A stretch of 64,000 nucleotides of DNA from Hominisplanchenecus_A murintestinalis (GTDB lineage: Bacteria > Bacillota > Clostridia > Lachnospirales > Lachnospiraceae): positions 78,127 to 142,126 of the forward strand of contig NZ_CALPCM010000003.1 of the NCBI RefSeq assembly GCF_943193015.1, read 5' to 3'. This document shows, piece by piece, positions 54,519-63,004 of this stretch. Numbering within the stretch: the stretch's first letter is position 1; every line of letters starts with the position of its first letter. A program made the position numbers and the translations under genes. Below the pieces are notes generated by a model. It made no database searches. It saw only the letters and a list, made by a program, of their open reading frames with translations, and was not told the DNA's origin.

Positions 54519-55472
54519 GTGGATATTAAAAATCTGGCTACTTTTATACAGGCGGCGGAGATGAATAGCTTCACAAAGGCGGCACAGAAACTGGGCTATT
54601 CCCAGTCGACGGTCTCTTTTCAGATTAAACAGCTGGAGGAAGAGCTGAATGTCCGGCTGTTTGAGCGTATCAGCCATACGGTAGCGTTGACAGAGGAGGG
54701 GCATGAGCTGCTGAGATACGCCCATCAGATTACCCGGCTGACACAGGAACTGAAGGATCATATGAGGGAGGAGAAAGATGTTCGGGGGCATGTGCGCCTG
54801 GCTATGGCGGATTCTCTGTGTACATCTATGGTATCTTCAGGTTTTCGGGATTTTCGGGAACAGTATCCCGGAATCTCTTTGAAAATCATTACGGCAGAGA
54901 CGGAAGAGATGTTCCGCCTGCTGAACCATAATGAGGTGGACGCGATTCTGACTCTGGACAGCCATATTTACGATGCGGAATATGTGATTGTGAAGGAAGA
55001 GAAGGTATGTACGCATTTTACGGCAAAAGCGGGAACGCCCGTCAGCCGGAAAAAAGGGCTGCGTATTCAGGAGCTTATACAGGAGCCGTTTCTTCTGACA
55101 GAAAAAAATATGAGTTACCGCCGTCTGATGGATGAGAAGCTTGCAGGGATGTCTCTGGAAATACAGCCGATTTTAGAGACAGGGAGCGCAGAGCTCATCA
55201 GCAGGCTTGTGGAGACGGGGGAGGGGGTTTCTTTTCTGCCTGATTATGTGACAGCCCAAAAAGCAGCGGAAGGAAAGCTGGTATATCTGGATGTGCCCGG
55301 ATTTGAGGTTGAAGTTTGGAAACAGCTATTGTATCATAGGGATAAATGGATTTCCCGGCAGCTGGGTTCTGTTTTAGAATATTTTTCGGAAAAAGGCTTT
55401 GGGGAAGAAGCTTTGATGTATAGTTCCGGAAAGGATGCAGCAAAATGTAGTGAGGAGTTTGTAACTGTTTGA
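54519..55472 (+). CDS. LysR-family transcriptional regulator
   Basis: A 317-residue regulator with the N-terminal winged helix-turn-helix (MDIKNLATFIQAAEMNSFTKAAQKLGYSQSTVSFQIKQLEEEL) and a periplasmic-binding-like effector domain from about residue 90. GTG 54519 after GGGGGAGCGG gives the canonical start. It is directly followed, same strand, by the reductase gene 51 bases on, and is divergent from the symporter; either or both may be targets. Confidence 0.92.
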   Translation: MDIKNLATFIQAAEMNSFTKAAQKLGYSQSTVSFQIKQLEEELNVRLFERISHTVALTEEGHELLRYAHQITRLTQELKDHMREEKDVRGHVRLAMADSLCTSMVSSGFRDFREQYPGISLKIITAETEEMFRLLNHNEVDAILTLDSHIYDAEYVIVKEEKVCTHFTAKAGTPVSRKKGLRIQELIQEPFLLTEKNMSYRRLMDEKLAGMSLEIQPILETGSAELISRLVETGEGVSFLPDYVTAQKAAEGKLVYLDVPGFEVEVWKQLLYHRDKWISRQLGSVLEYFSEKGFGEEALMYSSGKDAAKCSEEFVTV

Positions 55473-55523
55473 GCAAAAACGGGTTGTTTCGGGAATGTAT
55501 AATAGAAAATGGAGGAAAAACGG

Positions 55524-57062
55524 ATGGAAAATCTATTGCAGGAGTTCCGGGGGGAGCTTGCCGGATTCCAGGAGATGACAGAGAAATTTTATGCAGGGGA
55601 AGTGAGCACGAAAGAATATAAAGGGTTTTCCGGAGGATTCGGAAGCTATGCGCAAAAAGGCGGCAGGGCGAGCATGCTTCGTCTGCGTCTGCCGGGTGGG
55701 CGTGTGACAAAGGAGAAACTGAGATTTATCGCAGACGCCATAGAGGAATACGGGATTGACAAAGTACATTTTACCACCTGCCAGACGGTGCAGTTCCACA
55801 ATTTGTCAGCAAAAGCCACATGCGAACTTATAGAAAAGGCATTGGATGCAGGTATTGTTACCAGAGGGGGCGGCGGGGATTTTCCGCGGAATGTGATGGC
55901 GTCTCCGCTTTCCGGGGCAGAGCAGGGCGAGTATTTTGATGTGCTGCCGATGGCGGAAGCTGTGTCGGACTATCTCCTGGGTATGATAAAAGCAGTGAAA
56001 ATGCCCAGAAAGCTGAAAGTCTGCTTTTCGAATTCGCCGGCAAATGAAACACATGCCACATTCCGCGATTTGGGATTTGCGGCACAGGCGGACGGAACGT
56101 TTACGGTGTACAGCGCCGGAGGACTGGGGAAAAATCCCCGCATGGGCGTGAAGATTGCGGAACATGTAGAACCGTCGGACGTGTTGTACTATGTAAAAGC
56201 AATGGTTGATACGTTTGTAGCATATGGTGATTATGAAAACCGGGGCAGAGCCAGGACGCGCTATATGCAGGACAAGCTGGGGGCAGAGGGTTACCGGGCG
56301 GCGTTTCTGGAAAAGCTGGCGCAGGTGAAAGCGGAAGAGAACTTAAAAATCAATACAGAACCTGAAACTTTGAAAAAAACGGAGGACGGTACGGAAGCGT
56401 CCGGGAAGCGCATTATTCCCCAGAAACAGGAAGGATTGTATGCAGTGGCATGGCATCCGCTGGGCGGGGTCCCAGCTGTCACGAAGTTTGGAGAGCTGTA
56501 TGGACTGTTGAAAGATATGAAGGACGCGGAGCTGCGCATTGGGCCGGATGAGACGGTTTATGTGGTAAATCTGAACGGCAGTGAAGCCGTGAAAGTAGAA
56601 GCAGCGACAGAGGACGGCGCGCAGAACCTGTTTGAGACTTCGGTATCGTGCATTGGGAGCAGTATCTGCCAGATTGGTCTAAGAGATTCCCAGGGAGCGC
56701 TGGCGGCAGTAATAGAGGAAGTGAGAAAGCACGGCTTTGCGGATGGCGTGCTGCCGCGTATCCACATTTCCGGCTGTTCTTCTTCATGCGGGACGCATCA
56801 GATCGGGACGCTGGGCTTTCATGGCGGCGTAAAACGGGTGGACGGCGTGGTAGAACCGGCATTTACTTTCCATGTAAATGGCTCTGATTCGGAAGGAGAG
56901 GAGCGGTTTGGAGAGGAGTGGGGCATGATGCTGCAGAAGGATATGCCTGCATTTTTCGTAGAGATGGGAAAGGCAGTGGAGGCGGAAGACATGACTTTTG
57001 ACGAGTGGTTTTCCGCTTATCCGGAAAGGCTGAGAGAGCTTGCCGGGAAGTATTTATATTAG
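55524..57062 (+). CDS. Sirohaem nitrite/sulfite reductase family protein
   Basis: A 512-residue hemoprotein with the repeated ferredoxin-like and sirohaem/4Fe-4S modules: MLRLRLPGGRVTKEKLRFIADAIEEYG, VHFTTCQTVQFHNL, TRGGGGDFPRNVMASPLSG in the first half; CIGSSICQIGLRDSQGAL (C-x5-C) and ISGCSSSCGTHQIGTLGF (C-x3-C) in the second, giving the four cluster cysteines. It reduces nitrite to ammonia or sulfite to sulfide with ferredoxin-type donors; sequence alone does not decide. No sulfate or nitrate genes are nearby. GGAGG sets ATG 55524 rather than 55509. Confidence 0.88.
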   Translation: MENLLQEFRGELAGFQEMTEKFYAGEVSTKEYKGFSGGFGSYAQKGGRASMLRLRLPGGRVTKEKLRFIADAIEEYGIDKVHFTTCQTVQFHNLSAKATCELIEKALDAGIVTRGGGGDFPRNVMASPLSGAEQGEYFDVLPMAEAVSDYLLGMIKAVKMPRKLKVCFSNSPANETHATFRDLGFAAQADGTFTVYSAGGLGKNPRMGVKIAEHVEPSDVLYYVKAMVDTFVAYGDYENRGRARTRYMQDKLGAEGYRAAFLEKLAQVKAEENLKINTEPETLKKTEDGTEASGKRIIPQKQEGLYAVAWHPLGGVPAVTKFGELYGLLKDMKDAELRIGPDETVYVVNLNGSEAVKVEAATEDGAQNLFETSVSCIGSSICQIGLRDSQGALAAVIEEVRKHGFADGVLPRIHISGCSSSCGTHQIGTLGFHGGVKRVDGVVEPAFTFHVNGSDSEGEERFGEEWGMMLQKDMPAFFVEMGKAVEAEDMTFDEWFSAYPERLRELAGKYLY

Positions 57063-57172
57063 GAGCCAGTACACAGAAAATAGTTTGAAGCTTGATAACA
57101 GTTCAGGCAGGCCAGCGCATTTTATGTGCTGGCTGTGTGAATGGCGTACTGGGGAGAGGATGTGTTTTAGGC

Positions 57173-58123
57173 ATGTTATCAGTAGTTTTACCTGCTTACA
57201 ATGAGGAAAAAATGCTTGCTAAGGCGGCAGGAACCATCAGCTCGGTTCTGGAGGAAGCGGCGATTCCTTATGAGCTGGTATTTGTGAATGATGGTTCCAG
57301 GGATGGCACCTGGGCGGAAATTGAGAAGGCGGCAGCAGGAAATCCCCATATTGCAGGGATTCATTTTTCGAGGAATTTTGGAAAGGAAGCGGCAATCTTT
57401 GCGGGGCTGGCAAATGCGTCCGGGGACTGCTGTGCCGTGATGGACTGTGACCTGCAGCATCCGCCGGAAGCTCTGGTGGAGATGTACAGGCTGTGGGAAC
57501 AGGGATATGAAGTAATCGAGGGCGTAAAGCGCAGCAGGGGACGGGAGAGCGTCATGCACCGGGCCAGCGCAGGGCTGTTTTACCGGATGATTTCCAAGGC
57601 GGTGGGGATTGACATGTCCCGCGCCTCGGATTTTAAACTGATGGACAGGAAAGCGGTGGACGCGCTGCTGGCGCTGCCGGAAAAGAATGCGTTTTTCCGG
57701 GCACTGTCCTCCTGGATTGGCTATAAGACGGCGTCTGTGGAGTTTGATGTGCAGGAGAGGGAGGCTGGGGAGTCTAAGTGGTCTACCTGGTCTTTGGTGA
57801 AATATGCGGTTACGAATATCGTGGCGTTTTCTTCCGTTCCTATGCAGCTTGTGACGGTGGCTGGTTTTTTTGTGTTTCTTTTTGCAATGATTATGGGAGT
57901 CCAGACGCTGGCGAAGTTCTTTATGGGACATGCGGTGGAAGGGTTTACCACGGTAATTCTGTTGATTTTGATAATCGGAAGCGTGATAATGATTAGCCTG
58001 GGAATTATCGGCTATTACATATCGAAGATTTATGAGGAAGTCAAAGGGAGGCCGAGATATTTGATTTCCAAGCGGATTTCCGCAGAAAGGCGCACAGATG
58101 AGGGAGAGAAAAGGCTGGATTGA
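57173..58123 (+). CDS. GT2 family glycosyltransferase (GtrB/DPM-like)
   Basis: A 316-residue membrane glycosyltransferase. The catalytic domain begins LSVVLPAYNEEKMLAKAAG and has VNDGSRDGTW, GIHFSRNFGKEAAIFAGLANASGD and the metal motif MDCDLQHPPEAL. SKWSTWSLVKYAVTNIVAFS leads into two C-terminal helices. This type loads a sugar onto undecaprenyl or dolichyl phosphate. The start is not well supported by a ribosome-binding site, but it gives the standard N-terminus. It overlaps the acyltransferase gene by 26 bases, so the two likely act together. Confidence 0.9.
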   Translation: MLSVVLPAYNEEKMLAKAAGTISSVLEEAAIPYELVFVNDGSRDGTWAEIEKAAAGNPHIAGIHFSRNFGKEAAIFAGLANASGDCCAVMDCDLQHPPEALVEMYRLWEQGYEVIEGVKRSRGRESVMHRASAGLFYRMISKAVGIDMSRASDFKLMDRKAVDALLALPEKNAFFRALSSWIGYKTASVEFDVQEREAGESKWSTWSLVKYAVTNIVAFSSVPMQLVTVAGFFVFLFAMIMGVQTLAKFFMGHAVEGFTTVILLILIIGSVIMISLGIIGYYISKIYEEVKGRPRYLISKRISAERRTDEGEKRLD

Positions 58124-59210
58124 CTATGCGCGGGTATGCGCAGTGTTCTGTGTCGTGCTCTGCCATGCCACAGAGAGCTTCTACGGCGCGGTTGTCCGCG
58201 GGGAAGCTAGAATTGACACAGGGCTTTGGATGTTGGAAAATACTTTATTTACGGTGGGGAGGCTGGGGGTTCCGTTGTTTCTGGCGATTACAGGAGCGCT
58301 TTTGCTCGGCAGGGAGCTGGAACCTGGAAAATTCTACCGGAAGTCGCTGTTTCCGCTGGTGGGTACTACAGAAATTTGGATCGTGCTGAATTATGTGTTT
58401 GTGTGTGTGTTTCAGGATGTGGAGTTTTCGCTGGCAGACCTGGTCTGTGAAATGCTGTTCCTGCGGACTCTGGAGCTGTCACATATGTGGTATATGCCGA
58501 TGATTATCGGGTTATACCTGGCGCTGCCTTTCTTGTCTATGGCAGTCCGGGGAGCAAAAGGGCCAGGCGCTTTCCGGTTGCCTTATCTGGCAGGGGTCGC
58601 CGCGTTTCTGGTCATTCCTACGGTAAATGTATTTCTGGCGGAAGCAGTTCCGGGCGGGACGCCGCTGAAATTGAAGCTGGATTTTGATTTGCTGGGAGGT
58701 GTTTATGTGCTGTACCTGCTCGGTGGATATTTTATTGCCCAGGGAGTTCTGGAAAAGATCAAAGGGAAATACCTTCTGTTGGCAGGGGGAGGCTGTTTCC
58801 TTCTGAATACGGCGGCGCAGTATTATCTGTATGCGAATGAATTTTATAAATCCAACCGTCTGCTGTGGTACAGCAGCGCGTGCATCTTCGTTATGGGATT
58901 GTCGCTGTTTGAAGGGATACGCCGCATGGCTGGTATGCCGGGCAGACGGGCTGTACGGCTGATAGAGGATGCGGCCAGGTGCAGTTTTGGAATTTATCTG
59001 CTGCATAAGCCAATCCTCGTTCTGACGCTGAAGTGCCTTCCAGTGGAAAACTGGGGGGAGCCTGCCGGAATTTTTGTACTGCTGGCGGCGGGTCTGGGAA
59101 TCAGTTTGTTGTTCCTGCTGCCTTTTGTCCGCAGATGGAAGAGAGCGGGGCGCGTGTTGTTTTTGATAAAGTCGAAGACCCCGCTGCAAGCAACGGGGCA
59201 TCAAACTTGA
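58098..59210 (+). CDS. Acyltransferase family 3 membrane protein
   Basis: A 370-residue protein with about ten helices. It starts RKGWIDYARVCAVFCVVLCHATESF, the acyltransferase-3 pattern with the conserved His in helix 1, then LGVPLFLAITGALLLG and LSHMWYMPMIIGLYLALPFL. These enzymes O-acetylate surface sugars. Being translationally overlapped with the GT2, it could modify the same glycan. The last eleven codons lie inside a palindromic repeat-like element. Confidence 0.88.
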   Translation: MRERKGWIDYARVCAVFCVVLCHATESFYGAVVRGEARIDTGLWMLENTLFTVGRLGVPLFLAITGALLLGRELEPGKFYRKSLFPLVGTTEIWIVLNYVFVCVFQDVEFSLADLVCEMLFLRTLELSHMWYMPMIIGLYLALPFLSMAVRGAKGPGAFRLPYLAGVAAFLVIPTVNVFLAEAVPGGTPLKLKLDFDLLGGVYVLYLLGGYFIAQGVLEKIKGKYLLLAGGGCFLLNTAAQYYLYANEFYKSNRLLWYSSACIFVMGLSLFEGIRRMAGMPGRRAVRLIEDAARCSFGIYLLHKPILVLTLKCLPVENWGEPAGIFVLLAAGLGISLLFLLPFVRRWKRAGRVLFLIKSKTPLQATGHQT

Positions 59211-59272
59211 AACGCCCCTCGCAGCAGTCGCCAAATGCCCGTAAGCAGTCACTTGGTTCGTTGCTCGCGGGA
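59171..59272 (+). repeat. Palindromic intergenic element at the acyltransferase end
   Basis: A GC-rich hairpin CCCCG (59179-59183) / CGGGG (59194-59198), with inner TGC/GCA pairs, is followed by a segment ending GTTGCTCGCGGGAATAGGCGG. No second copy is seen in this window, but base composition and hairpins differ from the neighbours, and it looks like an interspersed repeat unit. No T tract follows the hairpin. Confidence 0.4.
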
Positions 59273-59288
59273 ATAGGCGGTTGTATAG

Positions 59289-60293
59289 CTAATCTCCAAG
59301 CATAAATTTTCCGATAATCTCAGAAACGCCGTCCTCATTGTTGGTGCGTTTGGTTATGTAGTCCGCGGCTTCTTTGACGGCGGGTTCGGCGTTTGCCATT
59401 GCCGCGCCTATGGCGGCGGCCTGAATCATGGAAATATCGTTTTCGGCATCTCCGGCGGCAATCGTGTTTTCCATCGAGATATCCAGGTGCTCACACAGGA
59501 TGCGGACAGCATTTCCTTTGGAAATGCCGGGGGCGACGTGTTCCAAATAGGAGGGGCTTGAGAATACCCGATCCATTTTTCCATGACACCAGTTTTCAGT
59601 GGCAGTGCGGAAACGCACCAGCTTTTCGTGGTCATGGATGTCTATGACAATCATTTTTACAGGTTCCTTTTCGAGCGCCGCGATAACATCAGGAACGATG
59701 CGGCTGTGGGTACGTGTTGTTTCCATATAGAACTGAAGCGCGTCCGTATCGGCTTCTGTAAGGATTTCCGTGTCGCTGTAGGTCTGGCAGTGCAGCCCCA
59801 TTTCCCTGGCGGCATCGAAGATATGCCGAATGTAAGGAAGGGGAAGCGTTTTTTTGTAAAGACTCTCTTTTTTTGAGGTATCATAGATTTCACCGCCATT
59901 GTAAGCGATGATATAGCATCCCTTACCCGTCAGCCCTAAATCTTCTGCCTGTGCCAGAGCGCTGAACAGGGGGCGCCCGGTGGTGATTACAATCTGATGT
60001 CCTGCGCGCAGCGCCTGTTTGATAGCTTTTCGATTTCCGGGCGTGAATTGTTTTTCGTCATTAAGAAGCGTGCCGTCTAAATCCAGGAAAATGATTTTCC
60101 GGTTCTTTTCCTTTTCCAGCAGAGTCTCCAGCGCTTCGTCGCTCTCGGAAACCCAGACATCCTCTTCTTCAGGAGTCAGTCCCAGATATTCTCTGAGGGT
60201 GCAGTCTGCACCGCCGTAATTCCATTCGTCTGTGTAATCGAAAATAGCGTCAAAAGGCAGTTCACCTTTCATGTATTGTTCTCTGAATGTCAT
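59289..60293 (-). CDS. Cof-type HAD phosphatase with N-terminal extension
   Basis: A 334-residue protein. The main part (about 66-330) is a Cof/HAD-IIB hydrolase: IIFLDLDGTLLNDEKQ with the nucleophile Asp, VITTGRPLFSALAQAE, KGNAVRILCEHLDI and AAGDAENDISMIQAA. Such enzymes dephosphorylate sugar phosphates, pyridoxal phosphate or FMN. Ahead of it lies an acidic helical extension of about 60 residues with the stretch TLREYLGLTPEEEDVWVSESDEALE, which resembles small stand-alone Firmicutes proteins. ATG 60293 is preferred because GGAGG lies eight bases upstream, inside the longer frame. Confidence 0.88.
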   Translation of the reverse strand: MTFREQYMKGELPFDAIFDYTDEWNYGGADCTLREYLGLTPEEEDVWVSESDEALETLLEKEKNRKIIFLDLDGTLLNDEKQFTPGNRKAIKQALRAGHQIVITTGRPLFSALAQAEDLGLTGKGCYIIAYNGGEIYDTSKKESLYKKTLPLPYIRHIFDAAREMGLHCQTYSDTEILTEADTDALQFYMETTRTHSRIVPDVIAALEKEPVKMIVIDIHDHEKLVRFRTATENWCHGKMDRVFSSPSYLEHVAPGISKGNAVRILCEHLDISMENTIAAGDAENDISMIQAAAIGAAMANAEPAVKEAADYITKRTNNEDGVSEIIGKFMLGD

Positions 60294-60327
60294 AAGTTCC
60301 TCCATTTATTATGATTTTTGTAACAGT

Positions 60328-61191
60328 TCAGCCTTTGGCTTCCTGTTCCCGGCAGCAAGCCATGCGAAGTTCTTCCAGGAATGTATAAGGCACTTTCAGG
60401 TTCCCTTTTCCAACGCCCAAATCAATGTTTGGTTTCGTGCTGCCGTGGAAATCAGAGCCGCCGGAAAGACAAAGCCCATGCCTCTCTGCCAGCATGCGCA
60501 CATGCGCTTCATCCTCTGCCGAGTAAGTGGAGTAGAGAGCTTCAATACCGATCAGTCCTTCTTTCTTCAGACCGGTAATCAGTTCGTCCATAGAAGCTTC
60601 GTCCAAATGATACAGCATAGGATGCGCCAGGATAGGGATTCCACCGGCGAGCCGGATTAAGCGGACTGCCTGAGCGGGGGTCACCTTTTCACGGGGGATG
60701 AAACAGCAGGCGTCGTCTCCCAGGTAGCGGGAAAAGGCTTCGGAAATCTCTTTCACATAGCCGTGCTCCAGCAGGAATTTCCCAAAATGCGCCCGTGTCC
60801 AGACAGCGTCCGGATATTCCGTTTCCATAGCTTCCCAGGTAATATCAATGCCTTCTTTGCGCAGCAATTGTATCATTTTCTCATTGCGGATGTCCCGGGA
60901 ATTCTGGAAACGCGTAAGCTGTCGGCAGAATTCCGGCAGTTTGTAATCGAAGTCCAGGCCGACAATATGGACGTCCTTTCCATGAAATTCCGTAGAAAAC
61001 TCAATACCGGAGATGACCTCAAGGCCAGTCCCGTTGGCGGCAGAAAATAATTCTTCGAGCCCGTCAATGGTGTCGTGGTCTGTCAGGGCGATTGCCGCCA
61101 GTTTCTTTTTTAATGCGTATGCAGCCAACTCTGCGGGGCTTAGCGTGCCGTCAGAGCAGTTGGAGTGTACGTGTAAATCAATAACGTTCAT
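60328..61191 (-). CDS. PHP-domain phosphoesterase (TrpH/YciV-like)
   Basis: A 287-residue PHP protein with IDLHVHSNCSDGTLSPAELAAYA, ALTDHDTIDGLEEL, GIEFSTEFHGKDVHIVGLDFD, GIPILAHPMLY and GGSDFHGSTKPNIDLG metal-site motifs. E. coli members release phosphate from nucleoside 3',5'-bisphosphates and short RNA ends. GAAGAGGCAAAG precedes the chosen ATG at 61191. It shares direction with the HAD gene (34-base gap). Confidence 0.88.
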   Translation of the reverse strand: MNVIDLHVHSNCSDGTLSPAELAAYALKKKLAAIALTDHDTIDGLEELFSAANGTGLEVISGIEFSTEFHGKDVHIVGLDFDYKLPEFCRQLTRFQNSRDIRNEKMIQLLRKEGIDITWEAMETEYPDAVWTRAHFGKFLLEHGYVKEISEAFSRYLGDDACCFIPREKVTPAQAVRLIRLAGGIPILAHPMLYHLDEASMDELITGLKKEGLIGIEALYSTYSAEDEAHVRMLAERHGLCLSGGSDFHGSTKPNIDLGVGKGNLKVPYTFLEELRMACCREQEAKG

Positions 61192-61261
61192 CTTTGCCTC
61201 TTCTTTCTGGATATTTTCTTTTAGTATACCCAAATGGAGGGATAGTTTCAATAAAAAAATA

Positions 61262-62170
61262 TTAGTCATTGGGTGAAGTGACCGGAAAGCGGATTACGAT
61301 ACAAAAGATATCTTCTGTAAGGTCTGCCTTGATTTCTCCCGCCATCCGCAGCGCCAGTTCTTTTGCGATGGCAAGCCCAAGCCCGGTGGAAGTCCTGCTG
61401 CGTGCTTCGTCGGCTTTGTAGAAACGTTCGAAAATCATTGTTACGTCAATCTGCTCCGGGTGCGTCACTTGATTGCTGACAGCAAGAAGGATTTGTTTTC
61501 CCTCTGAGTAGAGAGCGATTTTTATTTTTTTCTCCCCGTGTTCTACAGCATTTTTCAGTATATTCTGGATGATGCGGCGGAGCGCGGGGGGATTTCCAAG
61601 AAGATACAGGCGTTCTTCGGCAATCAGGATTTCCGGTTTTATCCCAAGCTTTGTCCAATCCTCATAGTAAGAAAATACGGTTTCCTTCAAAATCTGGGTG
61701 ATACAGCAGCGGGTCAGTTCCAGCGGGCAGGTTTCATTTTTCAGTTTTGTGAATGTGAATAATTCTTCCAGCATTTCTTTCAGGCTTTCGATGCGTTCCC
61801 GAATGACTGTCAGGTATCTCTGTCTGTCATCTGCGCTGCCGCACTCCTCCAGAAGCTGGAAGTATCCGTCCAGAGAAGTCAGCGGGGTACGGATATCATG
61901 GGAAAGATTCGTATAAGTATCGGAAATGATTTTTTCTTTTTTGCGGTATTGCGCATGCTCCCGGCGTTTGGAAGCCAGGTATTCATTCAGGAGATCTGCC
62001 AGTTTCCCGATACTTCCGAAATCTATGTCGCGGGTTATGGGCATATTGCTGTCGTGCTTCAGCAGAAACGCAAGCTGGCGGCAGATGTCTTTCACCTGCC
62101 GCTGGTATTTCCATAGAAGGAATGTCTGTATGAAAATGATAAGAAGTAAAAATCCGATTATAATATACAT
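61262..62170 (-). CDS. Sensor histidine kinase of a cell-envelope-stress type system
   Basis: A 302-residue kinase with one N-terminal helix (MYIIIGFLLLIIFIQTFLL), a linker, HisKA domain with H box SHDIRTPLTSLDGYF, and HATPase with N box IIQNILKNAVEHG, F box FERFYKADEARS and G box STGLGLAIAKELA. There is no extracellular sensor domain, as in kinases that sense peptide antibiotics through a partner ABC transporter. It lies directly after the ABC permease gene. The response regulator gene is not in the window. Confidence 0.92.
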   Translation of the reverse strand: MYIIIGFLLLIIFIQTFLLWKYQRQVKDICRQLAFLLKHDSNMPITRDIDFGSIGKLADLLNEYLASKRREHAQYRKKEKIISDTYTNLSHDIRTPLTSLDGYFQLLEECGSADDRQRYLTVIRERIESLKEMLEELFTFTKLKNETCPLELTRCCITQILKETVFSYYEDWTKLGIKPEILIAEERLYLLGNPPALRRIIQNILKNAVEHGEKKIKIALYSEGKQILLAVSNQVTHPEQIDVTMIFERFYKADEARSRTSTGLGLAIAKELALRMAGEIKADLTEDIFCIVIRFPVTSPND

Positions 62171-62173
62171 GGT

Positions 62174-63004
62174 TTAACAGTCCTTTTTTGCAAAAACAGT
62201 ACTTCCGATGAATGACATGGCCAGAAGGAACGCCACAGAAATCACGGCAGGCGTCAAGATATCGCCGGAGGAAGGCTCCAAGGGCACCATAGCGATTTGC
62301 CCTGTTACTGTGTATTTCATGATCTGAAAATCCTGAACGCCCAGTTTGTGCATCAGGTTATCAATCAGGCCATAAATTAGCGCCGAAATCCCGCCGCACA
62401 GACAGATAACGATAATCATACTGAAAACGTTATTTCTCAGCACTACCGCGATTGCCATACAGATGAGCGTAAGCGCGTAGTGGAGCAGAATCTGGATACC
62501 GAGATACCATAGCAGCGCGGAGATATTTCCCCAGACAAGATATCCGAAGCATATCCGGCAGAAGAGCGCCTGAAGCAGTACGTAGCCAATCATGGTAAGG
62601 GCAGTAAATACAAGCATTGCGGCGGTTTTTGATAAGAACAAAGCCCCGCGGTTTGGCACCTGTCCGCCGATGTTTTTGACGTATCCGCTGTTTATATCGG
62701 CAGTGGCAAAGAGGACTGCGAAGATGACAAGGAACAGGGCGGTAAACTTTGCGGTGGTATTTGCGTAGACTTCATCCAGCACGGTAATCTGTTCTCCGGG
62801 GAGGGTGGGAAGACTCACGCTCATACCGAGGTTTACATTTTCCTCTGTTTCCTGCTGTATGTATTCCTGCGGCTCCGGCATCTCCTGAGCCATAAGGCTT
62901 AAAGCAGTAGTAAGCAGCATGGTAAGAGCCATGACAATCCAGATGACATACAGGGCTTTCGTCCGGAACATCCGGTATAAATCCATTCGAACCATATTAA
63001 ACAT
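62174..63004 (-). CDS. ABC-2 type exporter permease
   Basis: A 276-residue membrane protein with six predicted helices: an N-terminal one (KALYVIWIVMALTMLLTTALSLMA), an external loop of about 50 residues with PEPQEYIQQETEENVN, then five clustered helices. It resembles permeases of lantibiotic/bacitracin-type exporters. It overlaps the ATPase gene by eight bases; GGAGGCGCTACAC precedes the ATG. The kinase gene begins three bases after its stop. Confidence 0.85.
   Translation of the reverse strand: MFNMVRMDLYRMFRTKALYVIWIVMALTMLLTTALSLMAQEMPEPQEYIQQETEENVNLGMSVSLPTLPGEQITVLDEVYANTTAKFTALFLVIFAVLFATADINSGYVKNIGGQVPNRGALFLSKTAAMLVFTALTMIGYVLLQALFCRICFGYLVWGNISALLWYLGIQILLHYALTLICMAIAVVLRNNVFSMIIVICLCGGISALIYGLIDNLMHKLGVQDFQIMKYTVTGQIAMVPLEPSSGDILTPAVISVAFLLAMSFIGSTVFAKKDC

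Noticed and set aside
57092..57172. Longer N-terminus for the GT2 protein from ATG 57092
   Set aside because: The added 27 residues include CAGCVNG-type sequence with no homology to GT2 enzymes and no ribosome-binding site.
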